A DNA stretch of 38,682 bases from the NCBI GenBank assembly GCA_018971265.1, contig JAGXBE010000003.1:1-38682 (forward strand). Reading direction: 5' to 3'. The notes under the pieces were generated by a model. That model worked only from the letters and a program-made list of their open reading frames with translations, was not told where the DNA came from and searched no databases. The position numbers were made by a program, and so were the translations under genes. Shown in pieces: positions 7,775-16,942 of this stretch. Source of the stretch: Patescibacteria group bacterium (lineage in GTDB: Bacteria; Patescibacteriota; Minisyncoccia; Phycocordibacterales; Phycocordibacteraceae). Within the stretch, counting starts at the first letter, position 1. Each line of letters opens with the position of its first letter.

Positions 7775-8263
7775 ATGAAAAACTCATCTACTTGGACCTG
7801 GGTCGCGGTCGCGGCCATTGTTGTGTTCGGCGTATGGCTCCTCATGAGAGGTCCCGCAGCAACCACGCAAGCTCCCGGCACTTACAATGCTGCGGGTTCC
7901 GCTACCCCGGCTCCCGACTCGATGAGTGCCACAAACAGTGGCACCCATACCTCGACTACCGGCGCAAAGCCAGTCGTCACTACCGCGGGATTCGCTTCGG
8001 TCTCAAGCACCACAGCCGTCGTTGTCGGTACGGTTATTCCAAATGGTGCTCGCACGACCTACTGGTTTGAGTATGGTCCTACGATGTCCTACGGATCCTT
8101 TGCCGACACGATGTCGGCAAATGCCGGATATAAAGAAGTGGGCGCTGCTGCATACATCACTGGTCTTAAGCCGAATACAGAGTACTATTTCCGCATCGGC
8201 GCTGAAAATGCTTATGGGCGCACGTATGGCACACAGTATAAATTCATCACTGCGAGCAAGTAG
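7775..8263 (+). CDS. Membrane-anchored fibronectin type III-like surface protein
   Basis: 162 residues. One N-terminal membrane span (about 8-25) is followed by a Ser/Thr/Ala/Pro-rich linker (about 28-68) and a single beta-sandwich-type domain (about 70-160) with the signature GTVIPNGARTTYWFEYG, ITGLKPNTEYYFRIGAENAYG and a terminal FIT. This spacing of Trp, Tyr-Phe and Asn-x-x-Gly is typical of fibronectin III or related extracellular repeats. The domain would lie outside the membrane and may mediate contact with a host or the cell surface (inference). No catalytic motif is visible. A strong terminator follows directly. Confidence 0.75.
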   Translation: MKNSSTWTWVAVAAIVVFGVWLLMRGPAATTQAPGTYNAAGSATPAPDSMSATNSGTHTSTTGAKPVVTTAGFASVSSTTAVVVGTVIPNGARTTYWFEYGPTMSYGSFADTMSANAGYKEVGAAAYITGLKPNTEYYFRIGAENAYGRTYGTQYKFITASK

Positions 8264-8281
8264 ATGGATTGCTTGCCCGAG

Positions 8282-8315
8282 ACCGCTGCCTCCCGAGGGA
8301 GGCAGCGGTTTTCGT
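8282..8315 (+). terminator. Rho-independent terminator
   Basis: ACCGCTGCCTCC (8282-8293) pairs perfectly with GGAGGCAGCGGT (8298-8309): a 12-bp stem with a four-base loop, followed by TTTTCG. It closes the fibronectin-type gene and precedes tRNA-Ser. Confidence 0.85.
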
Positions 8316-8350
8316 GTATAGAGAGCCGTCTAGTCCTTGGCGGATAAATT

Positions 8351-8359
8351 TGATATTCT
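8351..8359 (+). promoter_or_regulatory. Candidate tRNA-Ser promoter (extended -10)
   Basis: TGA-TATTCT (8351-8359) ends 9 nt before the tRNA 5' end, so the primary transcript would have a leader of only 2-3 nt. No good -35 is present. Confidence 0.4.
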
Positions 8360-8368
8360 GTTTCAAAC

Positions 8369-8455
8369 GGAGACGTGGCTGAGTGGTCGAAAGCACCTCG
8401 CTGCTAATGAGGCAGGGGAGAAATCCTCTCGTGGGTTCAAATCCCACCGTCTCCG
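8369..8455 (+). tRNA. tRNA-Ser (anticodon GCU)
   Basis: Acceptor arm GGAGACG pairs with CGTCTCC. The anticodon stem CCTCG/TGAGG holds loop CTGCTAA with anticodon GCT at 8403-8405, reading AGC/AGU. There is a long class II variable arm (GGAGAAATCCTC region) and a T arm GTGGGTTCAAATCCCAC. The discriminator is G (8455), as expected for serine. The 3' CCA is not encoded (GCATAT follows), so it must be added by a nucleotidyltransferase. Confidence 0.95.
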
Positions 8456-8485
8456 CATATAGAAACTTCAGGATTTTTCAGAGCC

Positions 8486-8601
8486 GCGCCGCTTCGCGGC
8501 GCAGCAATGTTTTGCCAGCAGGCAAAACCGCGAGCCAGGGTCGTAAAAATTCTTGAGCGACGGCGAGAGAATTATTCCTGATCAAGTCCGCCGTCTCCAC
8601 A
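8486..8601. repeat. Hairpin-rich tract after tRNA-Ser with a partial copy of the tRNA 3' end
   Basis: Two perfect hairpins lie together: GCGCCGC-TTC-GCGGCGC (8486-8502) and GTTTTGCC-AGCA-GGCAAAAC (8509-8528). A third weaker one, AATTCT/AGAATT, follows. At 8582-8601 the sequence TCAAGTCCGCCGTCTCCACA resembles the tRNA T-loop/acceptor end TCAAATCCCACCGTCTCCGCA. No ORF is supportable here. It could be a remnant of insertion at the tRNA or a structured RNA. Confidence 0.35.
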
Positions 8602-8616
8602 CTTAGGTGCTCGTGT

Positions 8617-8790
8617 TTAGAGCGCTCCCGTCGCCTTGGCGAGTTTGAAGCCGAGATAGATGCCAATGAAACCCCCGATGGTGCCCCAGAGCGTGTAGGC
8701 GAAAAAATCGCCGTTCCAAAGGTACGGCAACAGACTGCCGATGGTCGAACCGACGATCATGCCGCCCCAGATGAGTGATTTGCCGCTCAT
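8617..8790 (-). CDS. 57-residue glycine-rich membrane protein
   Basis: Below the track cutoff; found by translating the minus strand from the ATG at 8790 to TAA at 8617-8619. The product begins MSGKSLIWGGMIVGSTIGSL and ends FIGIYLGFKLAKATGAL. It contains two hydrophobic stretches (about 8-25 and 35-50) with G-x-x-x-G spacing (GGMIVGSTIG, GTIGGFIGIYLG), as in glycine-zipper helices that pack as hairpins in membranes. A run free of charge and stops with this pattern is unlikely by chance in a gap. It is divergent to the histidine phosphatase gene. Function unknown; no signal cleavage site evident. Confidence 0.7.
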   Translation of the reverse strand: MSGKSLIWGGMIVGSTIGSLLPYLWNGDFFAYTLWGTIGGFIGIYLGFKLAKATGAL

Positions 8791-8836
8791 GCGTTAAAAA
8801 ACAAGAGTCGCGTTCTGTTAATGCTAGCACATCGGC

Positions 8837-8842
8837 TATACT
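8837..8842 (+). promoter_or_regulatory. -10 box placed for a leaderless histidine phosphatase mRNA
   Basis: TATACT (8837-8842) is followed by exactly 6 nt and then the ATG at 8849, so transcription would begin at or next to the start codon. The -35 is poor (TTCTGT, 8813-8818, 18-nt spacing). Confidence 0.45.
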
Positions 8843-8848
8843 GGATGC

Positions 8849-9586
8849 ATGCTGTCGTCGTCAATTATTCTCACCGCACTCGACCCTTTTTTTATTCCGC
8901 TATTCCTGGGCGCCTTTGCCATTCCCGTTATGTTATCCATGCGGCCACGGCGCTTCTATTTCGTACGGCATGGTGAGACGATCCTGAATGCCAAGCACGT
9001 TCATCAAGACCAGAGCGGTGGACTCTCTGAAAACGGCGTGCGCCAGGCAGAACGGGTGGGGAAATATCTTACGCGTTTTCATATCAAACGAATAATAGCC
9101 AGTCCTTATGATCGGGCGAGAGAAACTGCGGACATTATCAACCGATATCTCGGGGTGCCAATGGCCTACTCAAAACTTCTTGCGGAGCGGAGGAATCCGA
9201 GCGAAATTGTCGGCAAAAGCGACGATGATCCGGTGGTCGCGCACATCGTCGACCAGATGGATCGGTCGTATCACGAGGACACCTATCGCTACTCGGATGA
9301 GGAAAATTTCGAAGACCTCAAGAAACGAGCGCGTCGAGCACTCAGGTTCCTTTCCCATCAAGGCACTCGCGAAACTTGCGTCGTGACCCACAGCATCTTT
9401 CTCAAGATGCTGGTTGCCTACCTCCTCTACCGGCGGCGCCTCCATGCCTCCGATTATGCGAAGCTCTCATTCTTCAATTACTCAGATAATGCAAACATAA
9501 CCGTTTGTGAATTTCATCCCTGGAAGGTGCTCTCGAAAACGCACGGTTGGGAGGTCGTAAGTTTTAACGAGACGCCTGAGGAATAG
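8849..9586 (+). CDS. Membrane-anchored histidine phosphatase (phosphoglycerate mutase superfamily)
   Basis: 245 residues. An N-terminal hydrophobic stretch (about 5-30) looks like a membrane anchor; the catalytic domain starts with YFVRHGET (R40-H41-G42-E43), the phosphohistidine motif of the branch. Other expected features: IIASPYDRARETADII, where the second conserved arginine lies, and a C-terminal VVTHSIFL with the second histidine. The acidic insert around SDDDPVVAHIVDQMDRSYHED is not part of the core. Substrate cannot be told from sequence; cofactor-dependent mutase activity is unlikely given the short, diverged surroundings. Separated from groEL by a convergent terminator. Confidence 0.85.
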   Translation: MLSSSIILTALDPFFIPLFLGAFAIPVMLSMRPRRFYFVRHGETILNAKHVHQDQSGGLSENGVRQAERVGKYLTRFHIKRIIASPYDRARETADIINRYLGVPMAYSKLLAERRNPSEIVGKSDDDPVVAHIVDQMDRSYHEDTYRYSDEENFEDLKKRARRALRFLSHQGTRETCVVTHSIFLKMLVAYLLYRRRLHASDYAKLSFFNYSDNANITVCEFHPWKVLSKTHGWEVVSFNETPEE

Positions 9587-9589
9587 AAA

Positions 9590-9619
9590 TACCGCACCAC
9601 GCAAAGAGCGGGTGCGGTA
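9590..9619. terminator. Bidirectional terminator between converging genes
   Basis: TACCGCACC (9590-9598) pairs with GGTGCGGTA (9611-9619), 9 bp with a 12-nt loop. It lies between the plus-strand phosphatase and the minus-strand groEL. T-rich bases follow weakly on both sides. Confidence 0.6.
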
Positions 9620-9636
9620 CGTTCTTCCGAGTTCCC

Positions 9637-11292
<1,656 letters not shown>

Positions 11293-11310
11293 TTAATAAC
11301 TAATAATCAG

Positions 11311-11625
11311 CTATTTTAGGATGCCCAAGACGCCGGATTCGGGCAGGATGTAGTATTCTTCGCCTTCAATTTTCACTTCATCGTAGCCGTATTTCGAGAA
11401 AATCACCACGTCACCCTCCTTTACCTGTACCGGTACGCGTTTGCCGTCTTCGTATTTACCCGGGCCGACGGCGACCACGACGCCCTTTGCAGGCTTCTCC
11501 TTGTCTACCGTCTCAGGAATGATGATGCCCGATGCGAGCACTTTCTCGCCTTCTTTTAGGGACGGCTTTACCACGATGCGCTCGCCGAGCGGCATGAATG
11601 GAAATTTCTTTGTTGTTTTTACCAT
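11311..11625 (-). CDS. groES: Co-chaperonin GroES (Hsp10)
   Basis: 104 residues from the ATG at 11625 (MVKTTKKFPFMPLGERIVV). The track ORF begins at 11856, but the first 77 codons overlap the divergent secG promoter and have no family resemblance. GroES features: PLGERIVVKP, the mobile loop region EKVLASGIIIPETVDKEKPAKG, and the C-terminal half GDVVIFSKYGYDEVKIEGEEYYIL. It caps the GroEL ring. A CATTAT box (minus, 11637 to 11632) sits 6 nt before the ATG. No CIRCE inverted repeat was seen, so HrcA control is not supported. Confidence 0.96.
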   Translation of the reverse strand: MVKTTKKFPFMPLGERIVVKPSLKEGEKVLASGIIIPETVDKEKPAKGVVVAVGPGKYEDGKRVPVQVKEGDVVIFSKYGYDEVKIEGEEYYILPESGVLGILK

Positions 11626-11696
11626 GTCCTTATAATGTAGATGAATAATCTTGCCCGTGCATTGCGAGTATAGAGAAACCGACGACCTCACGCAAG

Positions 11697-11726
11697 TTGC
11701 ATCTTTCCGGCCTGCCGTGCTATCCT
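11697..11726 (+). promoter_or_regulatory. secG promoter
   Basis: TTGCAT (11697-11702), 18 nt, then TATCCT (11721-11726) preceded by TGC, so both a -35 and an extended -10 are present. The secG ATG follows 11 nt later, giving a leader of about 5 nt. Confidence 0.55.
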
Positions 11727-11737
11727 TGCTCTCACAA

Positions 11738-11977
11738 ATGGAGGCATTCGTACCGGCATTGCCGTACGCAGAAATCATCCTCTCAATACTCCTCATTGTC
11801 GGCATTGTGCTGCAGCAACGCGGCGCGACCTTGGGAGGAGCATTCGGGGGCGACAATTTCGCGTCGACCTTTTACAAGCGCAGAGGCGCGGAGAAGTTCC
11901 TGTTCAATGCGACCATCGCCATCGCGGTTATTCTCGTACTCACAGCGATAGCGAACTTCCTTTTGTCAGGGTTATGA
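11738..11977 (+). CDS. secG: Protein translocase subunit SecG
   Basis: 79 residues from the ATG at 11738 (MEAFVPALPYAEIILS). The track start at 11651 lies upstream of the promoter and adds no family sequence. Two membrane helices (about 8-25 and 55-77) flank the conserved loop LLIVGIVLQQRGATLGGAFGG and FYKRRGAEKFLF, as in SecG. It supports the SecYE channel; secY lies at 31123-32397. The stop overlaps the next ATG by 4 nt (ATGA), coupling it to the solute-binding protein. Confidence 0.93.
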   Translation: MEAFVPALPYAEIILSILLIVGIVLQQRGATLGGAFGGDNFASTFYKRRGAEKFLFNATIAIAVILVLTAIANFLLSGL

Positions 11978-13728
11978 CCCGCCCGGACGGTTTTCACCCC
12001 ATCGGATACGGAGCGCTTTGGCGGGAACGGTTTTTGCGAGTACGCAATATTCGCGCGCTTGAATATTTCAGGACGCGTATCAACGCCCTCTCTTCGGGCG
12101 ACCGCGCCTTGTTCTATCTGCTTATGGCCGTTGTCGGCATTGCCTCCGTCTCGAGCATTTACGGGCTCGAGCAGTCGCTCCTCATACAGGTACCGAGCTA
12201 TAGAGGGACTCTTGTCGAGGGCGGGGTCGGGAGTCCTCGGTTTATAAACCCGCTTCTCGGCATTACGGACGCGGATCGCGATCTTTCCGCGCTTACGTAT
12301 GCCGGGCTTATGGGGCTCTCGGGCACGGGAACGCTCGTACCCGTGCTCGCGGAAAGTTATACCGTCTCCCCCGACGGTAAAACCTACACCTTCGTCTTGC
12401 GTGAAGACGCGAAGTTCTCCGACGGTTCTCCCGTCACAGCGAGCGATGTCGTCTTCACGGTACAGAAGGCGCAGGACGCCGCACTGAAGAGCCCGGAGTA
12501 CGCGGACTGGGCGGGGGTAAACGCACTCGCGGTCGACCAACGCACCGTACGCTTCACCCTCTCGAAACCCTACGCACCCTTTCTCGGGTTGACGACCTTG
12601 GGCGTCCTTCCTTCGCGCCTCTGGCAGAACATATCGAATGAGGAATTTCCCTTTTCAACCCTCGAGACCGTTCCCGTAGGTGCAGGACCGTTCCGGGTTA
12701 CGAATGTTTCGCGCGATGCTTCCGGACTCATAGAGAGCGTGTCTCTCGCTGAGAATCCGTATTATGTGCTCGGCAGGCCCTATCTGAACGGCATTCGCTT
12801 CAACTTCTATGCCCGCAGCGAAGATGTCGCGAGCGCACTTGCAAGCGGAGCCATCGAGAGCGCGTATGGCGTGAGCACGGCGGGAGCGCTGACCGCCCCT
12901 TACGCCCGTATTTTCGGCGTGTTCTGGAATCCGAGCGAAAAGCCGGTCTACGCACGGGAAGAAGTACGAAAGGCGCTCTCGACGGCACTTGATCGGCAGA
13001 CTATTATCGATACGGTGCTCGGCGGTTACGCGACCGCGATTATGGGGCCGGTACCGCCGGGAGGATTGGTGAGACAAGTACCGGTTCCCCAATCGAAAAA
13101 CCCGACGGAGGACGCCGCGCAAATACTGCGGGCGGGGGGATGGGTATATGACGGTACTGCGCGCCTCTGGAAAAATGCGGCGGCGAAACAAACACTCGAT
13201 GCCATTACCATTCGCACGTCGAATGTGCCCGAGCTGAAAAATGTGGCGAGCGCGGTGAAAGCAGACTGGGAGAAACTCGGCATTCCCGTTACCATTGAAC
13301 TCTACGAGCCGGGCGATCTTTCTCAGAACGTCATACGCCCCCGCAAGTACGAGGCGCTCCTCTACGGCATGGTCGTCGGTCGTGAGCAGGACCTCTATGC
13401 TTTCTGGGACTCCCAGGAGCGCAACGATCCCGGTCTCAACATCGCACTGTACGCGAACAAGACGGTCGATGCACTGCTTGAGGAAGCGCGCGGTTCTCCG
13501 GATCAGGCGTTGCGAGCGGCCGATCTTCAGAAGATTGAGGATACTGTCGCCGCGGATTACCCTGCTGCTTTCATTTACGCGCCTGATTTCACCTACACGG
13601 TCCCGAACGATCTTAGGGGCGTCATGCTTCCGCAGATCATAACCCCCGCGGATCGTTTCGCGACTGTCGCTTCCTGGTATCGATCGGTTGACGCCGTGTG
13701 GCCTTTCTTTGTGCACCAGAATCGCTAG
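11974..13728 (+). CDS. Membrane-anchored ABC-type substrate-binding protein, family 5 (OppA/DppA-like)
   Basis: 584 residues. A basic cytoplasmic N-terminal tail of about 45 residues is followed by one membrane span (about 46-65) and a family 5 substrate-binding fold: LVPVLAESYTVSPDGKTYTFVLREDAKFSDGSPVTASDVVFT near the start, VPVGAGPFRV, EEVRKALSTALDRQTIIDTVLGGYA, and FAFWDSQ-like and YPAAFIYAP near the end. Such proteins deliver peptides or related ligands to an ABC importer. No permease or ATPase genes are beside it, and it is anchored by a helix instead of a lipid. The cytoplasmic tail and the 4-nt overlap with secG are unusual. Ligand unknown. Confidence 0.9.
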   Translation: MTRPDGFHPIGYGALWRERFLRVRNIRALEYFRTRINALSSGDRALFYLLMAVVGIASVSSIYGLEQSLLIQVPSYRGTLVEGGVGSPRFINPLLGITDADRDLSALTYAGLMGLSGTGTLVPVLAESYTVSPDGKTYTFVLREDAKFSDGSPVTASDVVFTVQKAQDAALKSPEYADWAGVNALAVDQRTVRFTLSKPYAPFLGLTTLGVLPSRLWQNISNEEFPFSTLETVPVGAGPFRVTNVSRDASGLIESVSLAENPYYVLGRPYLNGIRFNFYARSEDVASALASGAIESAYGVSTAGALTAPYARIFGVFWNPSEKPVYAREEVRKALSTALDRQTIIDTVLGGYATAIMGPVPPGGLVRQVPVPQSKNPTEDAAQILRAGGWVYDGTARLWKNAAAKQTLDAITIRTSNVPELKNVASAVKADWEKLGIPVTIELYEPGDLSQNVIRPRKYEALLYGMVVGREQDLYAFWDSQERNDPGLNIALYANKTVDALLEEARGSPDQALRAADLQKIEDTVAADYPAAFIYAPDFTYTVPNDLRGVMLPQIITPADRFATVASWYRSVDAVWPFFVHQNR

Positions 13729-13816
13729 ATATTTTCGTACGGGTTTTCTTTGCTATCAAAGGAGAAAACTTAGTCAGTAACGTTTATCAATTTCACAGTC
13801 AATAACTACCATCATT
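13729..13816 (+). promoter_or_regulatory. 88-nt leader of RNase J
   Basis: Holds an imperfect hairpin, GTTTTCTTTG (13743-13752) with CAAAGGAGAAAAC (13757-13769, 3-nt bulge). It also has a purine-rich AAAGGAG about 55 nt before the ATG, too distant to be a ribosome binding site for the annotated start. No clear promoter. It may be the end of the preceding unit or an RNase J autoregulatory site; neither is demonstrated. Confidence 0.25.
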
Positions 13817-15712
13817 ATGAACCAAGCACCGGCACCGGCACCCGCGTCAAGTCCGGAACGTGAGACACGACCGAGCCGCGGTCCGCGACGTTTTGAACGC
13901 GGTAATCGTCCGCAAGGCCGCGCCACACCGCACCCCGGCGGTGCCGCGCGCCGCATTCAAAGAATCCTGAGACGCCCTTCGGCAACAAGCGTGCGCACGA
14001 ACCGCGCGGCCGATTATTTCCCGGAACCCGCAGGACCGTCTACCGTCCGCATCATTCCGCTCGGGGGCGTCGAGGAGGTCGGCCGCAACATGACCGCAGT
14101 GGAGGTGGGCGCAACGGGCGACATACTCGTCTTTGACGCCGGTTTCCAGTTCGTCTCCGAAGACGCTTCCCCGGGCGTTGACTACATTCTCCCCAACACC
14201 CGTTATCTGGAAAAGAACGCCTCTCGCGTAAAGGGCGTCATCATCACGCACGGCCATCTCGACCACATCGGCGGTATCCCGTTCATCCTCCCGCGTTTCG
14301 GGACGCCGCCAATCTACACCCAGAATCTGACTTCGATCATGATTCAGCGCCGACAGGAGGAGTATCCGGATGTGCCAAAATCAGAAATGGTTACCGTCGA
14401 GATCGGTCAGTCCATGGTCATCGGTTCGACCCGCGTAAAATTTTTTCCCGTTACGCACTCCATCCCCGATTCAATGGGCGTCTCCATCGAAACACCGCAC
14501 GGCAATGTCGTCATCACCGGCGACCTGAAACTTGACCACGAGGACGGGATTCCTTCCGAGCGCGAGGTGAAGACCTGGGGAGCTATCGGTAAAGATAGAA
14601 ATATCTTTTTCATTGCCGATTCAACCAACGCCGAAAAAGATGGTTTCTCCATTCCGGAATCAAAGGTGATTCAGACGCTTGAGGACATCATACGGACGGT
14701 CTCCGGCCGACTCATTATCGGCACCTTCGCTTCGCAATTCGAACGCATGATCCATATCATGGAGGCCGCGGAGAAACTCGGGAAAAAAATCGTTACCGAA
14801 GGCCGCTCTATCAAGAACAATCTCGAGATTGCGGAAAAGACAGGGCTCCTCAAGATCAGCAAAGGGGTTATCATCCCCGCGCAAGACATCGGCAACTATC
14901 CGCCCGACAAAATCGTCATCCTTTCGACGGGCGCACAGGGCGAGGAGTTTGCGGCCTTGATGCGTATCGCGACCAAGCAACACAAATACATTACGCTCTC
15001 CGAGCGCGATACGATCGTCCTCTCATCTTCGGTTATCCCCGGCAATGAAATTGCGGTCCAGAAGCTGAAAGACAACCTTTATCGCCACGGCGTCTCGCTC
15101 ATCCACTACCGATCAAGCGACGTCCACTCGACCGGCCACGGCAATACCGGCGAACTGGTCTGGATAAATAAACAGGTGCATCCGAAATTCTTCATGCCCG
15201 CGTATGGCTATCACTCGATGCTTCGCTGCCACGCGAAAGCGGTCGAGCAGTCGGGCTTCCCGAGGGAAAACATTGTCATTCCGGATAACGGTACGGTAAT
15301 TGACATCGAGGAGGGCGAGCGGATGAACGTGCACAAACAGAAAGTGCCCTCTTCACCGATGGTCGTTGACGGCTTCACCATCGGCGATATGCAAGAAGTG
15401 GTCATTCGCGACCGTCAGTCGCTCGCCAAGGACGGCATGTTCGTCATCATCGTGAACGTAAACCTTAAAACCGGCAAGCTGCGTAAATCTCCCGATATCA
15501 TCAGCCGTGGCTTCATCTATCTGCGCGAGTCCCAGAACCTTCTGAACGAGGCGCGTATACTCATCAAGAAAACCATCGAAGATTCCACGCGCAATATGAA
15601 CCCTATCGACCTCGACTACGTAAAAAATACTCTCACCGACGTTATGGCCGGATTCCTCTTTACCCGCACCAACAAGGCGCCGATGGTGATACCGGTGTTG
15701 ATCGGGATGTGA
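13817..15712 (+). CDS. rnj: Ribonuclease J
   Basis: 631 residues. Beta-CASP metallo-beta-lactamase nuclease that matures and degrades RNA with 5'-exo and endo activity. The core starts near residue 76 (STVRIIPLGGVEEVGRNM). Zinc motif THGHLDH at about 144-150, then FFPVTHSIPDSMG and VITGDLKLDHE. Beta-CASP segments include FASQFERM and DVHSTGHGN. The RNase J C-terminal domain is present (DIISRGFIYLRES). A 75-residue N-terminal extension rich in Arg and Pro is extra to the family core and may bind RNA. The start at 13817 is supported by being the only Met before that extension. Confidence 0.96.
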   Translation: MNQAPAPAPASSPERETRPSRGPRRFERGNRPQGRATPHPGGAARRIQRILRRPSATSVRTNRAADYFPEPAGPSTVRIIPLGGVEEVGRNMTAVEVGATGDILVFDAGFQFVSEDASPGVDYILPNTRYLEKNASRVKGVIITHGHLDHIGGIPFILPRFGTPPIYTQNLTSIMIQRRQEEYPDVPKSEMVTVEIGQSMVIGSTRVKFFPVTHSIPDSMGVSIETPHGNVVITGDLKLDHEDGIPSEREVKTWGAIGKDRNIFFIADSTNAEKDGFSIPESKVIQTLEDIIRTVSGRLIIGTFASQFERMIHIMEAAEKLGKKIVTEGRSIKNNLEIAEKTGLLKISKGVIIPAQDIGNYPPDKIVILSTGAQGEEFAALMRIATKQHKYITLSERDTIVLSSSVIPGNEIAVQKLKDNLYRHGVSLIHYRSSDVHSTGHGNTGELVWINKQVHPKFFMPAYGYHSMLRCHAKAVEQSGFPRENIVIPDNGTVIDIEEGERMNVHKQKVPSSPMVVDGFTIGDMQEVVIRDRQSLAKDGMFVIIVNVNLKTGKLRKSPDIISRGFIYLRESQNLLNEARILIKKTIEDSTRNMNPIDLDYVKNTLTDVMAGFLFTRTNKAPMVIPVLIGM

Positions 15713-15737
15713 AAGAGGGAGTAGTTAAAAACAAATC

Positions 15738-15768
15738 CGCGGCTCGCCAGAAGCGAGCCGCGTTTCCT
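15738..15768 (+). terminator. Rho-independent terminator after RNase J
   Basis: CGCGGCTCGC (15738-15747) pairs perfectly with GCGAGCCGCG (15753-15762), 10-bp stem, five-base loop, followed by TTTCCTGT. Confidence 0.8.
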
Positions 15769-15771
15769 GTA

Positions 15772-15780
15772 TGTTATCCT
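15772..15780 (+). promoter_or_regulatory. Extended -10 for a leaderless MFS transporter mRNA
   Basis: TGT-TATCCT (15772-15780) ends 7 nt before the ATG at 15788. It lies only 10 nt after the RNase J terminator stem, so the transporter has its own start. Confidence 0.45.
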
Positions 15781-15787
15781 CGAACCT

Positions 15788-16942
15788 ATGCACCCGCGCG
15801 TGGTCCTTTCGGTTGGAAATTTCTTTTTTTCACTGTTCGCAACCGTTACCGTCTACATACTTCTTCCCTATCTTTCTTCCTTCATGGGGGAAGCGTACAC
15901 CGGCCTGGTGGTCGCGGGGGGCGCTTTCGTCGCGGTCATTTTCTTCCCCTATCTTCCGCGGCTTGTTGCGCGGTACGGAGCGCAGCAACTCGCGCTCTTT
16001 TTTGCGCTTGCGGAGATGGTGGCGCTCTTCGCGCTAGCCGCCGTACCCGGGCCTATTGCGGGCGCCTTCCTTATAGCCGTTACGGTGGCGCTTCAGCCGT
16101 TCCTCTCCTACGAGCTCGATCTGCTCCTCGAAGCGACTGTCGCCGAGGAAGGCACGACCGGCCGTGTCCGTACGCTCTTTCTCACCGCGTGGAACGTCGC
16201 GGCGCTTGCGGCTCCGCTTCTCATGGGTGCGCTTTTGGCAAATTCCAATTCTTACGGCCGCGTCTTTCTCGCCGCCGCAGCCGCCCTCGTACCATTCGTC
16301 GTCCTCTTCGCTGCGCGTAAACTCCCCAAAGGCGAAACGCCCGAGCTTTCGCGCATGCGCGACACGTTCCTCTGCATCGTGCGTGACCGCGACCTCGCCG
16401 CAGTCACGTTCGCGCACTTTCTTCTCTATCTCTTCTATGTCTGGGTGGCGCTCTACGTACCGATTTACCTTCATGGCGTACTCGGCATACCATGGGCGGT
16501 TCTTGGCTGGGTGTTTTCGATAATGCTTGTGCCCTATTTGCTTATCGAGTATCCGGCGGGATGGATTGCCGACCGATTCATCGGCGATAAGGAGCTCATG
16601 CTCGCAGGATTTCTCATCGCCGGCGGCGCACTTATTTTTATCGGCATTCTCTCTGCGGCATCCTCGCTCATTTTAATCTTGAGTGTCCTCGTTGTTTCGC
16701 GCATCGGTGCGGCGCTCATCGAAAGCATGACCGAGGTTCATTTCTTCCGCCGCGTCTCCGAGCGGGACATAAACTCCGTGAGCGTGTTCCGCGGCATTTG
16801 GCCGCTCGCGGATCTCGTGGCGCCCGTCGCGGGCAGTTTGATCCTCTTCTTCGGCAGTTACGAAATGCTCTTCGTGCTCACGGGCGGATTCGTCACGCTC
16901 GCCGGCGTCGCGTCAACGCTGCTCATAAAAGATTTTCGTTAG
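15788..16942 (+). CDS. Major facilitator superfamily transporter
   Basis: 384 residues of almost continuous hydrophobic segments, about 11-12 predicted helices, with a loop break near residues 180-200 between the two halves. It starts MHPRVVLSVGNFFFSLFATV. MFS-like traits: gly-rich helices (GLVVAGGAFVAVIFF), the charged loop YPAGWIADRFIGDKELM between helices, resembling the MFS A-type loop G-x-x-x-D-R, and acidic residues in the C-half (ALIESMTEVHFF). Ligand unknown; it could be a drug or metabolite exporter or importer. Its TAG overlaps the mutY stop on the other strand, so the genes converge with no gap. Confidence 0.82.
   Translation: MHPRVVLSVGNFFFSLFATVTVYILLPYLSSFMGEAYTGLVVAGGAFVAVIFFPYLPRLVARYGAQQLALFFALAEMVALFALAAVPGPIAGAFLIAVTVALQPFLSYELDLLLEATVAEEGTTGRVRTLFLTAWNVAALAAPLLMGALLANSNSYGRVFLAAAAALVPFVVLFAARKLPKGETPELSRMRDTFLCIVRDRDLAAVTFAHFLLYLFYVWVALYVPIYLHGVLGIPWAVLGWVFSIMLVPYLLIEYPAGWIADRFIGDKELMLAGFLIAGGALIFIGILSAASSLILILSVLVVSRIGAALIESMTEVHFFRRVSERDINSVSVFRGIWPLADLVAPVAGSLILFFGSYEMLFVLTGGFVTLAGVASTLLIKDFR

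Noticed and set aside
11626-11700. CIRCE/HrcA operator before groES
   Set aside because: No TTAGCACTC-N9-GAGTGCTAA-like repeat was found in the region.
12655-13716. 353-residue minus-strand ORF
   Set aside because: Antisense to the family 5 binding protein; Arg-rich with no domain.
13757-13763. AAAGGAG before RNase J as a ribosome binding site
   Set aside because: It lies about 55 nt before the ATG and no alternative start follows within 12 nt.
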